From NCBI GenBank assembly GCA_963828755.1, contig CAWHFY010000024.1:88393-152392 (forward strand): a DNA stretch of 64,000 nt. The letters are read 5' to 3'. Source of the DNA: WHSW01 sp963828755. Its GTDB lineage: Bacteria > Actinomycetota > Thermoleophilia > Solirubrobacterales > 70-9. Shown here piece after piece: positions 19,318 to 28,911 of this stretch. The notes under the pieces were generated by a model. The model did not search any database and was not told where the DNA came from. It worked only from the letters and a program-made list of their open reading frames with translations. The translations under genes were made by a program, and so were the position numbers. Numbering within the stretch: position 1 is the stretch's first letter; the number at the start of each line of letters is the position of its first letter.

Positions 19318-20036
19318 GCCCGTCGCGAAGCTGCGCCGCGTTGATCGCCGCCGAGGCCTCGGCCGTGTTGTTGAAGTACACGAGCACCTCGCTGCGCGCT
19401 CGCCAGGCCGCGATCCGGCGCCGCCAGGTCGCAATCTCGGCGGGCGTGTAGTTGCCGCGGCTGCCGCGGTGCATGCGGACGTAGGTCCAGTCGGTCGTCA
19501 GCTCGCGCTTCGAGAACGGGAAATCGGGGTCGTCGGCGATCACCAGCGCGACGCCATGGCCGCGCAGCAGCTCGTAGACACCCGGGACGAACCAGCTCGG
19601 GTGCCGCAGCTCGACCGCGTGGCGCCCCGGGGCGCGCTCGCGGATCACGCTCAGGGCCGCGTCGAGTCGATCGTCATCGCGCTTGAAGCTCGGCGGCAGC
19701 TGCCAGAGGATCGCCTCGAGCTTGCGCGCCTCGGCGAGCGGCTTCACCGACTCGAGGAAGCGCTCGACGTACTTCTCCGGGTTGTTGAGCCGCTTGATGT
19801 GGGTGATGTAGCGGCTGGCCTTGACCGCGAAGCGAAATCCGCGCGGTGTTTCGGCGACCCACGTCTTGACCGCGTCGGCGCTCGGCAGCCGATAGAAGGT
19901 GCTGTTGACCTCGACCGTGTCGAAGGCGCGCGCGTAGTGGCCGAGCCACTCGCGCTGCGGCATCTTCTCCGGGTAGAAGCTCGCCGCGCCACTCGCGGTA
20001 CGCCCAGCCCGCGCAGCCGACCCGGACCGGCTTCAG
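19310..20036 (-). CDS. DUF72 domain protein (one frameshift)
   Basis: The N-terminal segment reads VRVGCAGWAYREWRG; after a one-base change near 19980 it continues MPQREWLGHYARAFDTVEVN, STFYRLP and FRFAVKASRYITHIKRL. This is the DUF72 TIM-barrel pattern (YecE-like), about 240 residues. Later landmarks are HAVELRHPSWF, VIADDP and YVRMHG-like VRMHRGSRGNY. No biochemical role is established. No ATG is present at the 5' end; the frame opens at a CTG that overlaps the stop of the upstream sigma-factor gene, suggesting coupled translation. Confidence 0.82.
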
Positions 20037-21154
20037 TCGAGGCGCTCCGGAAGGCCGAAGTTCCCGAACGCGGCCTGCAGGCGGCTGTTGTCGAACGCCT
20101 GCTCGGGCATCCGCGCCATCAGCTCGGGATCGGGATCCTCGATCGAGCGGGTGATGAACGCGGTCACGTCGCTGATCTTGTCGCCGCGCAGCGTGAGCAC
20201 GTTGAGCGCGAACGGCAGGTAGCAGCCCTCGTCGTCGTCCCAGGCGTAGAAGGCGAGCGCCGGCTGACCGTTGGCCTGCACCGGGAGCGGCTTCCAGCGC
20301 CACACTCCGTTGAGCGGATAGCCGGCCAGGAACTCGCGGAGTTCCTGGTGGCCGCCGTCTGGGCCGCCGAACCAGGTGCTCATCGGCGGCATCGAGAAGC
20401 AGGCGTCCTCGGTCAGCATCGCGACCACGCCGTCGACGTCGCCACGCTGCCAGGCGTCGACGTACTCGTCGACGACCTCGCGCATGCGCTCGTCCCCGAG
20501 CGCGCGCCGGGTCTGCTGCTGGCTTTGCTCGGGAAGGCGGTCCTCGACCGTCTTGCGCGCCCGCTGCAGGGCGCTGTTGACCGAGGCGGTCGTCGTCTCG
20601 AGCGTCTCCGCGCACTCCTTCGCCGAGAAGCCGAGCACCTCGCGCAGGATCAGCGCCGCCCGTTGGTTGGCCGGCAGGTGCTGAAGCGCGGCGACGAACG
20701 CGAGCTCCACGCTCTCGCGCTGCTCGTAGCGGGCCTCGGGGGCCGCGTAGCCGTCCTCGACCGCGAGCGTCTCGTCGGGGTACGGCTCGACCCAGACCGA
20801 CTCCACCAGCGGCTCGCGCGGGCCGGCGTGCGGGTCGGCGGCCGGACCGTAGTCGATCGGCAGCACGCGCTTCGGCCGCTTCGAGATCGCGTTCAGGGAG
20901 TTGTTGGTCGCGATCGTGTACAGCCACGAGCGCAGCGAGCTGCGGCCCTCGAATCGATCGAGCGCCTTCCAAGCGCGCAGCAACGTCTCCTGGAGCGAGT
21001 CCTCCGCGTCGTGGACCGAGCCGAGCATCCGGTAGCAATGCGCGTGAAGCTCGCCGCGGTAGGGCTCGACGAGGCGCGCGAACGCGTCCTCGCTGCCCGC
21101 CTGGGCGCGCTGGAGCAAGTCCTTCTCTTCGATCGGGGGAACCGTCGCGCTCAT
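20033..21154 (-). CDS. SigX5/TIGR02960-like RNA polymerase sigma factor with C-terminal SnoaL-like domain
   Basis: This 373-residue ECF-type sigma factor has region 2 with HAHCYRMLGSVHDAEDSLQE and RAWKALDRFEGRSSLRSWLY. Region 4 has LPANQRAALILREVLGFSAK and ETTTASVNSALQRARK. The last 140 residues form an NTF2/SnoaL-like domain (MREVVDEYVDAWQRGDVDGV, MLTEDACFSMPP). Sigma factors of this group usually lack a cognate anti-sigma factor, and the SnoaL-like domain is thought to control them. The ATG at 21154 begins just before region 2. A DUF72 gene overlaps its end. A perfect inverted repeat lies in the upstream intergenic region. Confidence 0.9.
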   Translation of the reverse strand: MSATVPPIEEKDLLQRAQAGSEDAFARLVEPYRGELHAHCYRMLGSVHDAEDSLQETLLRAWKALDRFEGRSSLRSWLYTIATNNSLNAISKRPKRVLPIDYGPAADPHAGPREPLVESVWVEPYPDETLAVEDGYAAPEARYEQRESVELAFVAALQHLPANQRAALILREVLGFSAKECAETLETTTASVNSALQRARKTVEDRLPEQSQQQTRRALGDERMREVVDEYVDAWQRGDVDGVVAMLTEDACFSMPPMSTWFGGPDGGHQELREFLAGYPLNGVWRWKPLPVQANGQPALAFYAWDDDEGCYLPFALNVLTLRGDKISDVTAFITRSIEDPDPELMARMPEQAFDNSRLQAAFGNFGLPERLD

Positions 21155-21189
21155 CGGTCGGAGATTAAGACACGGCGACCGGCTCGGAT

Positions 21190-21222
21190 CTAATCGGCCA
21201 CGGATCATTACCGACCGATTAG
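21190..21222. promoter_or_regulatory. Inverted repeat between sigma factor and VOC gene
   Basis: CTAATCGG at 21190-21197 and CCGATTAG at 21215-21222 form a perfect 8-bp inverted repeat with 17 bp between the arms. It sits in the 98-bp space between divergent genes. It could be an operator for either gene; no regulator is identified. Confidence 0.35.
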
Positions 21223-21252
21223 TTTGGGCGGGCGGGACGGTCTGAGTGGGTG

Positions 21253-21612
21253 ATGGCGGCGACGCAGCATCCCGTGGTGCACCTTGAGCTCCATACCCAC
21301 GACCTCGCCGGGGCATGCGCGTTCTACGCCGAACTGTGCGGTTGGAGCACGGAGCGGATCCAGACCGATGCGGGAACGTATCGGTCGCTCGACCCAGGCG
21401 GCGAGATCAGCGGCGGCGTGGTCGAGTGCGAGACGTCCCACCCGATGTGGCTTCCCTACGTCGAGGTGGCCGACGCCGGGATCGCCGCCGTCCGGGCCGC
21501 GGAGCTCGGGGCCACCGTGCTCCTCAACGCGCGCGAGGGGCCGGCCGGATGGCGTAGCGTCGTCAGCGCTCCGGCGGGCGGCGACCTCGCGTTCTGGCAG
21601 CCGAAGCGCTGA
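21253..21612 (+). CDS. VOC-family (glyoxalase-fold) protein
   Basis: This 119-residue protein is one beta-alpha-beta-beta-beta module pair. VVHLELHTHDLAGACAFYAE opens the fold with a metal-ligand-type His, and the end is SAPAGGDLAFWQPK. The family includes glyoxalases, dioxygenases and drug-binding proteins, so substrate cannot be assigned. The ATG at 21253 is taken instead of the GTG one codon earlier. It is divergent from the sigma factor and lies 65 bp before the HTH regulator. Confidence 0.82.
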   Translation: MAATQHPVVHLELHTHDLAGACAFYAELCGWSTERIQTDAGTYRSLDPGGEISGGVVECETSHPMWLPYVEVADAGIAAVRAAELGATVLLNAREGPAGWRSVVSAPAGGDLAFWQPKR

Positions 21613-21677
21613 ACTCGAACGGGTGGTCACGGCCGAGGTCGTTGCGTAGTGAGTACGGGGGTTTTCACAATCGGCCA

Positions 21678-22379
21678 GTGAAAAAGTCCGGAGTCGTGGA
21701 CGCCCCGACCCCCGACGAGCGCGATCCGCTGGACCAACCGACCGCGGCGCGACTCTTCTCGTTCCTCGTTTCGTCGCGGCGGCGCCTGACGACCACGGAG
21801 CTTGCCGCTCGCGCGCGGGTCCATCCCAACAGCGCCCGCCTTCACCTCGGCCGACTGGCCGACGCGGGCCTCGTCCGGCGCGCGAGCGCCAGCTCCGGCA
21901 CCGGCCGTCCTCACTATGAGTGGTCGGTCGCCCCGGGGGCACTGGTCGAAGGTGAGTCGCCGGTTGCCTACCGCGAGCTCGCCGGCTGGCTCGGCGAAGC
22001 TTTGATCGCCCGCGGGCTCGGTCCACGCGAGGTCGAGGCCGCCGGGGTCGCCATCGGCCGCGCCGAGGCGCCGGTCGACGGCGCCCGCTCGAGCGCCGAG
22101 GTGCTCGAGACGGCGCTCGCGGCGATGGGCTTCAGCCCGAGCTGCGAGCGGCGCGGGACGCGAACCACCTTCACGCTCGGCAACTGCCCGTACCGCGCCG
22201 TCGCCAAGGCCCAACCGGGCATCGTCTGCGTCCTTCACCGGGGCATCGCCAAGGGGCTGGTCGACGCGATCGAACCGGGCGCGAGGCTGAGCAAGTTCGA
22301 GATCAAGGATGCGGACGCAGCGGGATGCTTGATCGAAATCGAATCCGCCCCCGAAAGGAACCGCCATGTCCACAGCTGA
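21678..22379 (+). CDS. Winged-helix regulator with conserved cysteines (SufR-like), upstream of narK
   Basis: This 233-residue protein has an N-terminal winged helix (LFSFLVSSRRRLTTTELAAR, HPNSARLHLGRLADAGLVRR). A C-terminal domain carries three cysteines spaced C-x13-C-x13-C at about residues 156, 170 and 184, in SPSCERRG, TLGNCPYRAV and GIVCVLHRG. Similar spacing of cysteines binds an Fe-S cluster in SufR-type regulators, so this may sense iron, oxygen or NO; that is inference. The GTG at 21678 is chosen because the upstream frame is not protein-like. Its last 14 bases overlap narK, which makes it the likely controller of the nitrate block. Confidence 0.82.
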   Translation: MKKSGVVDAPTPDERDPLDQPTAARLFSFLVSSRRRLTTTELAARARVHPNSARLHLGRLADAGLVRRASASSGTGRPHYEWSVAPGALVEGESPVAYRELAGWLGEALIARGLGPREVEAAGVAIGRAEAPVDGARSSAEVLETALAAMGFSPSCERRGTRTTFTLGNCPYRAVAKAQPGIVCVLHRGIAKGLVDAIEPGARLSKFEIKDADAAGCLIEIESAPERNRHVHS

Positions 22380-23592
22380 CCCGCGCGGAAACGCCCGCGA
22401 GCTCACCCTCGCGACGACGGCGTTCGCAATCTGCTTCTACGCCTGGGCCCTGCTCGGCCCCCTCGGCCCCGATCTTCAGGATCAGCTCGGGCTGTCGGAC
22501 TCACAGGTCGCGCTGACCGTCTCGATCCCGGTGGTGCTCGGCTCGCTCATGCGAATCCCACTCGGCGTGCTCACCGACCGCCACGGTGGACGCCGGGTGT
22601 TCACCGCGTTGATGGCGTTCACGCCGCTGCCGCTCGTCGGCCTGGCGCTCTTCAACGACTCTTGGGGCGCGGTGCTGGTCTGCGGCTTCCTGCTCGGGTT
22701 CGCCGGGGCCTCGTTCGCGGTCGGGGTGCCGTTCGTGAACAAGTGGTACCCGGCGGGCCGCCAGGGCTTCGCGCTCGGGATCTACGGAATCGGCATGGGC
22801 GGCACGGTGCTCGGAGCGCTCACCGCGCCTCGGATCGTGGATGCGACCAGCCTTGACGCTCCGTTCTGGATCGCCGCCGCGGTGGTCGCCGCGATGGCCA
22901 TCGCCTTCTGGGCGCTGGCCGAGGACGCTCCGGGGTCGGCCCGGGGCAAGACGAGCTCGATGTTCGCGGCGCTGTCGGCCTTCCGCGGCAAGGGCAGCGC
23001 GCGCGCCTGGGCTCTGACCCTCTTCTACTTCATGGCGTTCGGCGGCTTCGTGGCGATGTTCCTCTACCTGCCGAAGCTGCTGGTCGACGTCCACGACCTG
23101 AGCAAGACCGACGCCGGCGCCCGTGCCGCCGGCTTTGCCCTGTTGGCCGTGGTCGCGAGACCGGTCGGGGGCGCGCTCTCGGACCGAGTCGGAGCACGGA
23201 CGGTGCTGACCGCCTCGTTCGTCGGCACGGCGGCGCTGGCTCTCGTCCTTGCCGCGTCCTATGAGCACATGGTTCCGCTGACGGCCGCCTGCCTGACGAT
23301 GGCCGTCTTCCTCGGCCTGGGGACGGGAGCCGTCTTCAAGCTCGTCCCAGAGTGGTTCCCCGACCAGGTCGGCGCAGTGACCGGGGTGGTCGGGGCAGCC
23401 GGTGGGCTCGGCGGCTTCTTCCCGCCGCTTGTGATGGCCCTCGTCAAGTCTCAGACGGGTGCCTACGCGCTCGGCTTCGTCCTGATGGCCGCGGTCGCCG
23501 CGATCGCCCTGATCGTCCTGCGCTCCGTGGGTCGGTCGAGCCCGGCGCCGGTCGGCGGCACCGCATCGATCCCTCAGGGGCGGGTGGCTTGA
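22366..23592 (+). CDS. narK: NarK-type nitrate/nitrite MFS transporter
   Basis: This 408-residue protein has 12 helices of the major facilitator family. The nitrate-signature segments are present as GIYGIGMGGTVLGAL in helix 5 and GVVGAAGGLGGFFPPLVMAL in helix 11. Arginines in helices 2 and 8 are at positions expected for nitrate binding (LMRIPLGVLTDRHGG, VVARPVGGALSDRVG). It exchanges or imports nitrate and nitrite across the inner membrane for the reductase encoded next. A GAAAGGAAC ribosome site lies inside the regulator gene just before the ATG. Confidence 0.92.
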   Translation: MSTADPRGNARELTLATTAFAICFYAWALLGPLGPDLQDQLGLSDSQVALTVSIPVVLGSLMRIPLGVLTDRHGGRRVFTALMAFTPLPLVGLALFNDSWGAVLVCGFLLGFAGASFAVGVPFVNKWYPAGRQGFALGIYGIGMGGTVLGALTAPRIVDATSLDAPFWIAAAVVAAMAIAFWALAEDAPGSARGKTSSMFAALSAFRGKGSARAWALTLFYFMAFGGFVAMFLYLPKLLVDVHDLSKTDAGARAAGFALLAVVARPVGGALSDRVGARTVLTASFVGTAALALVLAASYEHMVPLTAACLTMAVFLGLGTGAVFKLVPEWFPDQVGAVTGVVGAAGGLGGFFPPLVMALVKSQTGAYALGFVLMAAVAAIALIVLRSVGRSSPAPVGGTASIPQGRVA

Positions 23593-23665
23593 TCGCGGAC
23601 CGGCGGCGTGACACGCTGGGATCCGAAGAGCTGGACCTGATGGCCGCGATCAGATCATCGGAGTC

Positions 23666-26600
23666 GTGAGCGACGGCCGCGCCCTCCTGCGGGCGCGCCA
23701 GTTCTTTGGCCCGCGGGCGCGCTCCGCGGACGGTTGGAACGAGGCATCGACTTACGCGCGCGACTGGGAAGCCGCGTACCGGCGCCGCTGGCAGCACGAC
23801 CGCGTCGTCCGGTCCACCCACGGCGTCAACTGCACCGGGTCGTGCTCGTGGAAGATCCACGTGAAGGACGGGCTCGTCACCTGGGAGACCCAGCAGACCG
23901 ACTACCCCTCGAACGGCGCCGACACGCCGGACTACGAGCCGCGCGGGTGCCCGCGCGGGGCGTCGTTCTCCTGGTACGTCTACTCGCCGCTACGGCCCAA
24001 GTATCCGTACGTGCGCGGGGTGTTGCTCGAGATGTATCTGGAGGCGCGCGAGCGCCTGGGCGATCCGGTCGAGGCCTGGGCGTCGATCGTCGAGGATCCC
24101 GAACGCGCCCGCGCCTACAAGTCTCAGCGCGGCAAGGGGGGCTTCGTGCGCGCGTCGTGGGACGACGCCGCGGAGCTGGTCGCCGCGGCCCACGTCCACA
24201 CGATCCGCCGGTACGGGCCCGACCGGATCGCCGGGTTCTCGCCGATCCCCGCCATGTCGATGGTCTCCTACACGGCCGGGACCCGCTTCCTGTCGCTGAT
24301 CGGCGGTGTCTGCCTCTCCTTCTACGACTGGTACGCGGACCTGCCCCCAGCCTCGCCGCAGATCTGGGGCGATCAGACCGACGTTCCCGAGTCGGCCGAT
24401 TGGTGGAACTCCTCTTACATGATCCTCTGGGGCTCGAACATCCCTCAGACCCGGACGCCGGACGCCCACTTCATGACCGAGGCTCGCTACAAGGGCCAGA
24501 AGGTCGTCGTGATCTCACCCGACTACGCCGGCCACACCAAGTTCGCGGACCAGTGGCTGCCCGCGACCGCCGGTACCGACGGAGCGCTCGCGATGGCGAT
24601 GGGCCACGTGACCCTGAAGGAGTTCTACGTCGACCGCGATGTCCCGTACTTCCGCGACTACGCGCGCCGCTACACCGACATGCCGATGCTGGTCTCCCTG
24701 CGCGAGCGCGGGGACGGCTCCGTGGTCGCCGATTCGTTCCTGCGCTCCAGCGACCTCGGCGACGCCGGCGAGAACGCGGAATGGAAGACCGTCGTCTACG
24801 ACGCAACGCGCGGCGAAGCGGTCGTTCCCAACGGCTCGATCGGTTTTCGGTGGGGCGAGGAGGGAGCCGGGCGGTGGAACCTGGACCTGGAGGATGTCGA
24901 CCCGGCGCTGACCCTGCTCGAGGTCGCTGACGAGCTGGTCGAGGTGACCCTGCCACGCTTCGAAGGCGGCCCAACCGAGGGCGGCACGACGATGGTTCGC
25001 GGCGTTCCCGCGAAGCGGGTCGGCGGGCGGCTCGTGACCACCGTCTACGACCTGGCATTGGCCCAATACGGCGTCGCCCGCGCGGGTCTGCCGGGCGAGT
25101 GGCCGAGCGGCTACGACGACGCCTCGTCCCCCTACACACCGGCGTGGCAGGAAGCGATCACGGGCGTCGACCGCGGGCGCTGCGCGGTGATCGCCCGCGA
25201 GTTCGCCGACAACGCCGAGCGCACCGAGGGTCGCTCGATGATCGTCATGGGCGCCGGCACGAACCACTGGTTTCACTCCGACCAGACCTACCGCTCGATG
25301 CTCGCGCTGGTCCTCTTCTGTGGCTGCCAGGGCGTCAACGGTGGCGGCTGGGCCCATTACGTGGGCCAGGAGAAGGTCCGCCCGATCACCGGCTGGTCGA
25401 CGGTCGCCTTCGCGCTCGACTGGTCGCGACCACCCCGCCAGCAGCCGGCGACCCCGTTCTGGTACCTGGCCTCCGACCAGTGGCGCTACGAGACCTTCGG
25501 CGCCGACGAGTTCACCTCGCCGGCCGGCAACGGCTCGCTCGGCGACCGCCACACCGCCGACTGCCACGCGCTCGCCGCGCGGCTCGGCTGGCTTCCGTCA
25601 TATCCGAGCTTCAACCGCAACCCGCTCGATCTCTGCGACGAGGCGCGCGAGCGCGACGTCGAGCCAGGCGAGCACGTCGTCTCCGAGCTGCGGGAGGGCC
25701 GCCTGCGCTTTGCCTGCGAGGACCCCGACGACCCGGCCAACTTCCCCAGGGTGCTGTCGCTGTGGCGGGCCAACCTGCTCGGCTCCTCGAGCAAGGGGCA
25801 CGAGTACTTCCTCCGCCACATCCTCGGCGTTCCCGACGCCGCCGTGCGCTCGAACGAGTCGCCCCCCGAGCAACGCCCGAACGAGGTCGAATGGCACGAC
25901 GAGGCGCCGATCGGCAAGGTCGACCTGTTCACGACGCTCGACTTCCGGATGAACGGGTCGTGCATCTACTCGGACGTCGTGCTCCCCGCGGCGACCTGGT
26001 ACGAAAAGCACGACCTGTCGAGCACCGACCTCCATCCGTTCGTCCATCCGTTCAACGCGGCGATCCCGCCCCCCTGGGAGGCGAAGACCGACTGGGACGC
26101 CTTCAACCGGATCGCCGCCGAATTCAGCCACCTCGCCGCGGAGCACCTCGGGACCCGCACCGACCTGGTCGCGGCGCCGCTGCTCCACGACACGCCCGAG
26201 GAACTCGCCCAGCCGATGGGACGGGTCCGCGACTGGAAGGCGGGCGAGTGCGACCCGATCCCCGGGAAGACGATGCCGAAGCTGATCGCGGTCGAACGCG
26301 ACTACACGGCGGTTGCGGAGAAGATGACCGCGCTCGGCCCGCTCGTCGAGGGCGCGGGTATCGGCGCCAAAGGGGTCTCCTGGAAGCCCGAGCGCGAGGT
26401 GGCTGAGCTCGCGCGCCGCAACGGTCGATCGAACGGCGGTGGCCAGGCTGGTGGACGCCCGTCGCTGCGCCGCGACATCGACGTGTGCGAGGCGATCCTG
26501 GCGCTCTCGGGGACCACCAACGGGCGGCTCGCGGTGGAGAGCTTCCGAGCGCTCGAGCGCCAGACGGGCCGCGAACTCGCGCAGGTCCCGGCCGAGCGAG

Positions 26601-27340
26601 TCGACGAGCGCCTCACCTTCGGCGAGATCTCGATTCAGCCGCGCAAGGTGATCGCCTCGGCCGAGTGGTCGGGGCTCGAGTCGCGCGAGCGCCGCTACTC
26701 GCCCTTCACCGCCAACCTCGAACTGCTCATCCCATGGCGGACGCTGACCGGCCGCCAGCAGATCTTCGTCGACCACGAATGGATGCTCGACCTCGGTGAG
26801 GGCCTGCCCGCGTACCGTCCCCCGGTGGACGCCGGGCAGCTGATCGGGCTCGCGGGCGAGCCGGCCGCCGAGGACGCCCTCGAGATCACCGTCCGGTATC
26901 TGACCCCGCACTCGAAGTGGTCGATCCATTCCGAGTTCCAGGACAACCTGACGATGCTGACCCTGTTTCGCGGCGGTCCGGCGATGTGGCTGTCCGACGT
27001 CGACGCGGCCAAGATCGGGGTCGCCGACAACGACTGGCTCGAGGTCTACAACCGCCACGGCAACGTCGCCTGCCGAGCCGCCGTCTCCCATCGCGTCCCG
27101 CCCGGGGTGGCGCTCTTCTACCACTCGCAGGACCGCCACGTGAACGTGCCGGTCTCCGAGATCTCGGGCGCCCGAGGTGGCACCGACAACTCCCTGACCC
27201 GGATCCAGATCAAGCCCAGCCACCTGATCGGCGGGTACGCCCAGCTCTCCTGGGGCTTCAACTACTACGGCCCGACCGGCCCCCAGCGCGACCAGCTGAT
27301 CATCGTCCGCAAACGTCAGAGCGAGGTCGATTACGGATGA
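23666..27340 (+). CDS. narG: Respiratory nitrate reductase alpha subunit
   Basis: This 1224-residue molybdenum bis-MGD catalytic subunit reduces nitrate to nitrite on the inner membrane face. The FS0 cluster ligands His52, Cys56, Cys60 and Cys95 are seen in THGVNCTGSC and EPRGCPRG. The Asp molybdenum-ligand region is SFYDWYADLPPASPQIWGDQ near residues 218-235. Length and motifs through YGPTGPQRDQLIIVRKR are normal, with no twin-arginine signal, which fits a cytoplasm-facing NarG. It starts at a GTG 73 bp after narK, and its stop overlaps the narH start (ATGA). No molybdenum-cofactor genes are in the window. Confidence 0.96.
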   Translation: MSDGRALLRARQFFGPRARSADGWNEASTYARDWEAAYRRRWQHDRVVRSTHGVNCTGSCSWKIHVKDGLVTWETQQTDYPSNGADTPDYEPRGCPRGASFSWYVYSPLRPKYPYVRGVLLEMYLEARERLGDPVEAWASIVEDPERARAYKSQRGKGGFVRASWDDAAELVAAAHVHTIRRYGPDRIAGFSPIPAMSMVSYTAGTRFLSLIGGVCLSFYDWYADLPPASPQIWGDQTDVPESADWWNSSYMILWGSNIPQTRTPDAHFMTEARYKGQKVVVISPDYAGHTKFADQWLPATAGTDGALAMAMGHVTLKEFYVDRDVPYFRDYARRYTDMPMLVSLRERGDGSVVADSFLRSSDLGDAGENAEWKTVVYDATRGEAVVPNGSIGFRWGEEGAGRWNLDLEDVDPALTLLEVADELVEVTLPRFEGGPTEGGTTMVRGVPAKRVGGRLVTTVYDLALAQYGVARAGLPGEWPSGYDDASSPYTPAWQEAITGVDRGRCAVIAREFADNAERTEGRSMIVMGAGTNHWFHSDQTYRSMLALVLFCGCQGVNGGGWAHYVGQEKVRPITGWSTVAFALDWSRPPRQQPATPFWYLASDQWRYETFGADEFTSPAGNGSLGDRHTADCHALAARLGWLPSYPSFNRNPLDLCDEARERDVEPGEHVVSELREGRLRFACEDPDDPANFPRVLSLWRANLLGSSSKGHEYFLRHILGVPDAAVRSNESPPEQRPNEVEWHDEAPIGKVDLFTTLDFRMNGSCIYSDVVLPAATWYEKHDLSSTDLHPFVHPFNAAIPPPWEAKTDWDAFNRIAAEFSHLAAEHLGTRTDLVAAPLLHDTPEELAQPMGRVRDWKAGECDPIPGKTMPKLIAVERDYTAVAEKMTALGPLVEGAGIGAKGVSWKPEREVAELARRNGRSNGGGQAGGRPSLRRDIDVCEAILALSGTTNGRLAVESFRALERQTGRELAQVPAERVDERLTFGEISIQPRKVIASAEWSGLESRERRYSPFTANLELLIPWRTLTGRQQIFVDHEWMLDLGEGLPAYRPPVDAGQLIGLAGEPAAEDALEITVRYLTPHSKWSIHSEFQDNLTMLTLFRGGPAMWLSDVDAAKIGVADNDWLEVYNRHGNVACRAAVSHRVPPGVALFYHSQDRHVNVPVSEISGARGGTDNSLTRIQIKPSHLIGGYAQLSWGFNYYGPTGPQRDQLIIVRKRQSEVDYG

Positions 27341-28911
27341 GGGTCCGCGCGCAGATGGGCATGGTGATGAACCTCGACAAGTGCATCGGGTGTCACACCT
27401 GCTCGGTGACGTGCAAGAACGTCTGGACCAACCGCCCGGGCACCGAGTACGTCTGGTTCAACAACGTCGAGACGAAGCCGGGACGCGGTTACCCGCGCGA
27501 CTACGAGGACCAGGAGCGCTGGAAGGGAGGCTGGAAGCTCGACCGGCGCGGGCAACTGAAGCTGAAGGCCGGCGGACCGCTGAAGAAACTCGCGAGCATC
27601 TTCTGGAACCCCGACCTGCCCTCGCTCGACGACTACTACGAGCCCTGGACCTACGACTACGACCACCTGATCAACGCCCCATCGTCCGAGATCCAGCCGG
27701 TGGCGAGGCCGAAGTCGCTGGTCACCGGCGACGATCTGCAACTCGAGTGGGGCCCGAACTGGGACGACGACCTCGCTGCTTCGAGCAGTTCCGCGGCCGC
27801 GGACCCGAACCGGCGCGGGCTCGAGGACAAGGTCAAGCTCGAGTTCGAACAGGCGTTCATGATGTACCTGCCGCGAATCTGCGAGCACTGCATCAACCCG
27901 TCCTGCGTCGCCTCGTGTCCCTCCGGCGCGATGTACAAGCGCGAGGAGGACGGCATCGTGCTCGTCGACCAAGAGGCATGCCGATCCTGGCGCTTCTGCG
28001 TCTCCGGCTGTCCCTACAAGAAGGTCTACTTCAACTGGAACACGGGCAAGGCCGAGAAGTGCAACTTCTGTTACCCGCGCATCGAGGCCGGGCTGCCGAC
28101 CGTCTGCTCGGAGACCTGCGTCGGCCGCCTGCGCCACCTCGGAATCGTGCTGATCGACAGCGATCGCGTCGAGGCGGCCGCCTCGGTGGCCGACGAGAAG
28201 GACCTGCTCGAGGCCCAGCTGGACCTCTTCCTCGATCCGGAGGACCCCGAGATCCGCGAGCGCGCGCTCGACGACGGGGTCCCGGCTGACTGGGTCGAGG
28301 CGGCGCGGCGCTCTCCCGTCTACGCCATGTGCAAGCGCTGGCGGATCGCGCTGCCGCTGCATCCCGAGTACCGCACGATGCCGATGGTCTGGTACGTGCC
28401 ACCGCTGTCGCCGGTCGAGAGCATGGTCACCGACGACGACGGCGAGCTCGACCCCGAGCGGCTGTTCGCAACCGTCGACGAGATGCGGATCCCGGTCGAG
28501 TACCTGGCCTCGTTCATGGCCGCGGGCGACCCGGATCCCGTGCGGCGTTCGCTGGCGCGACTCGCGGCGATGCGGCGGTTCATGCGAGCGGCCAACGTCG
28601 ACGGCCGAGTCGATACGGCAATCGCCGAGGACGTCGGCATGGAGCCGGCCGAGATCGAGGCGATGTTCCAGATGGTCGCGATCGGCGACTACGACGATCG
28701 CTACGTGATCCCGAAACGCCACGGCGAGACCTCGCCGAACGCGTTCGCCGAGCAGGGTTCGTGCGGGATCGACTTCTCCGGGGTCACCGCGACGGTCTCC
28801 CCGGCGGCCGCGAACGACAACGGGCTCGAGAACTACGATGCGGATGCGGTCGCCTCGGACTTCGACCTGCGCGACCAGTTGGTGGTGCACCGCAAGGGGC
28901 GCGGGAAATGA
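27337..28911 (+). CDS. narH: Respiratory nitrate reductase beta subunit
   Basis: This 524-residue electron-transfer subunit has four Cys groups for three [4Fe-4S] and one [3Fe-4S] cluster: CIGCHTCSVTCKNVW, CEHCINPSCVASCPSGAMY, CRSWRFCVSGCPYKK and KCNFCYPRIEAGLPTVC. The Trp in the third group is the usual [3Fe-4S] marker. It carries electrons from NarI hemes to NarG. The ATG at 27337 overlaps the narG stop, and the narH stop overlaps the narJ start, both as ATGA. Confidence 0.96.
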   Translation: MRVRAQMGMVMNLDKCIGCHTCSVTCKNVWTNRPGTEYVWFNNVETKPGRGYPRDYEDQERWKGGWKLDRRGQLKLKAGGPLKKLASIFWNPDLPSLDDYYEPWTYDYDHLINAPSSEIQPVARPKSLVTGDDLQLEWGPNWDDDLAASSSSAAADPNRRGLEDKVKLEFEQAFMMYLPRICEHCINPSCVASCPSGAMYKREEDGIVLVDQEACRSWRFCVSGCPYKKVYFNWNTGKAEKCNFCYPRIEAGLPTVCSETCVGRLRHLGIVLIDSDRVEAAASVADEKDLLEAQLDLFLDPEDPEIRERALDDGVPADWVEAARRSPVYAMCKRWRIALPLHPEYRTMPMVWYVPPLSPVESMVTDDDGELDPERLFATVDEMRIPVEYLASFMAAGDPDPVRRSLARLAAMRRFMRAANVDGRVDTAIAEDVGMEPAEIEAMFQMVAIGDYDDRYVIPKRHGETSPNAFAEQGSCGIDFSGVTATVSPAAANDNGLENYDADAVASDFDLRDQLVVHRKGRGK

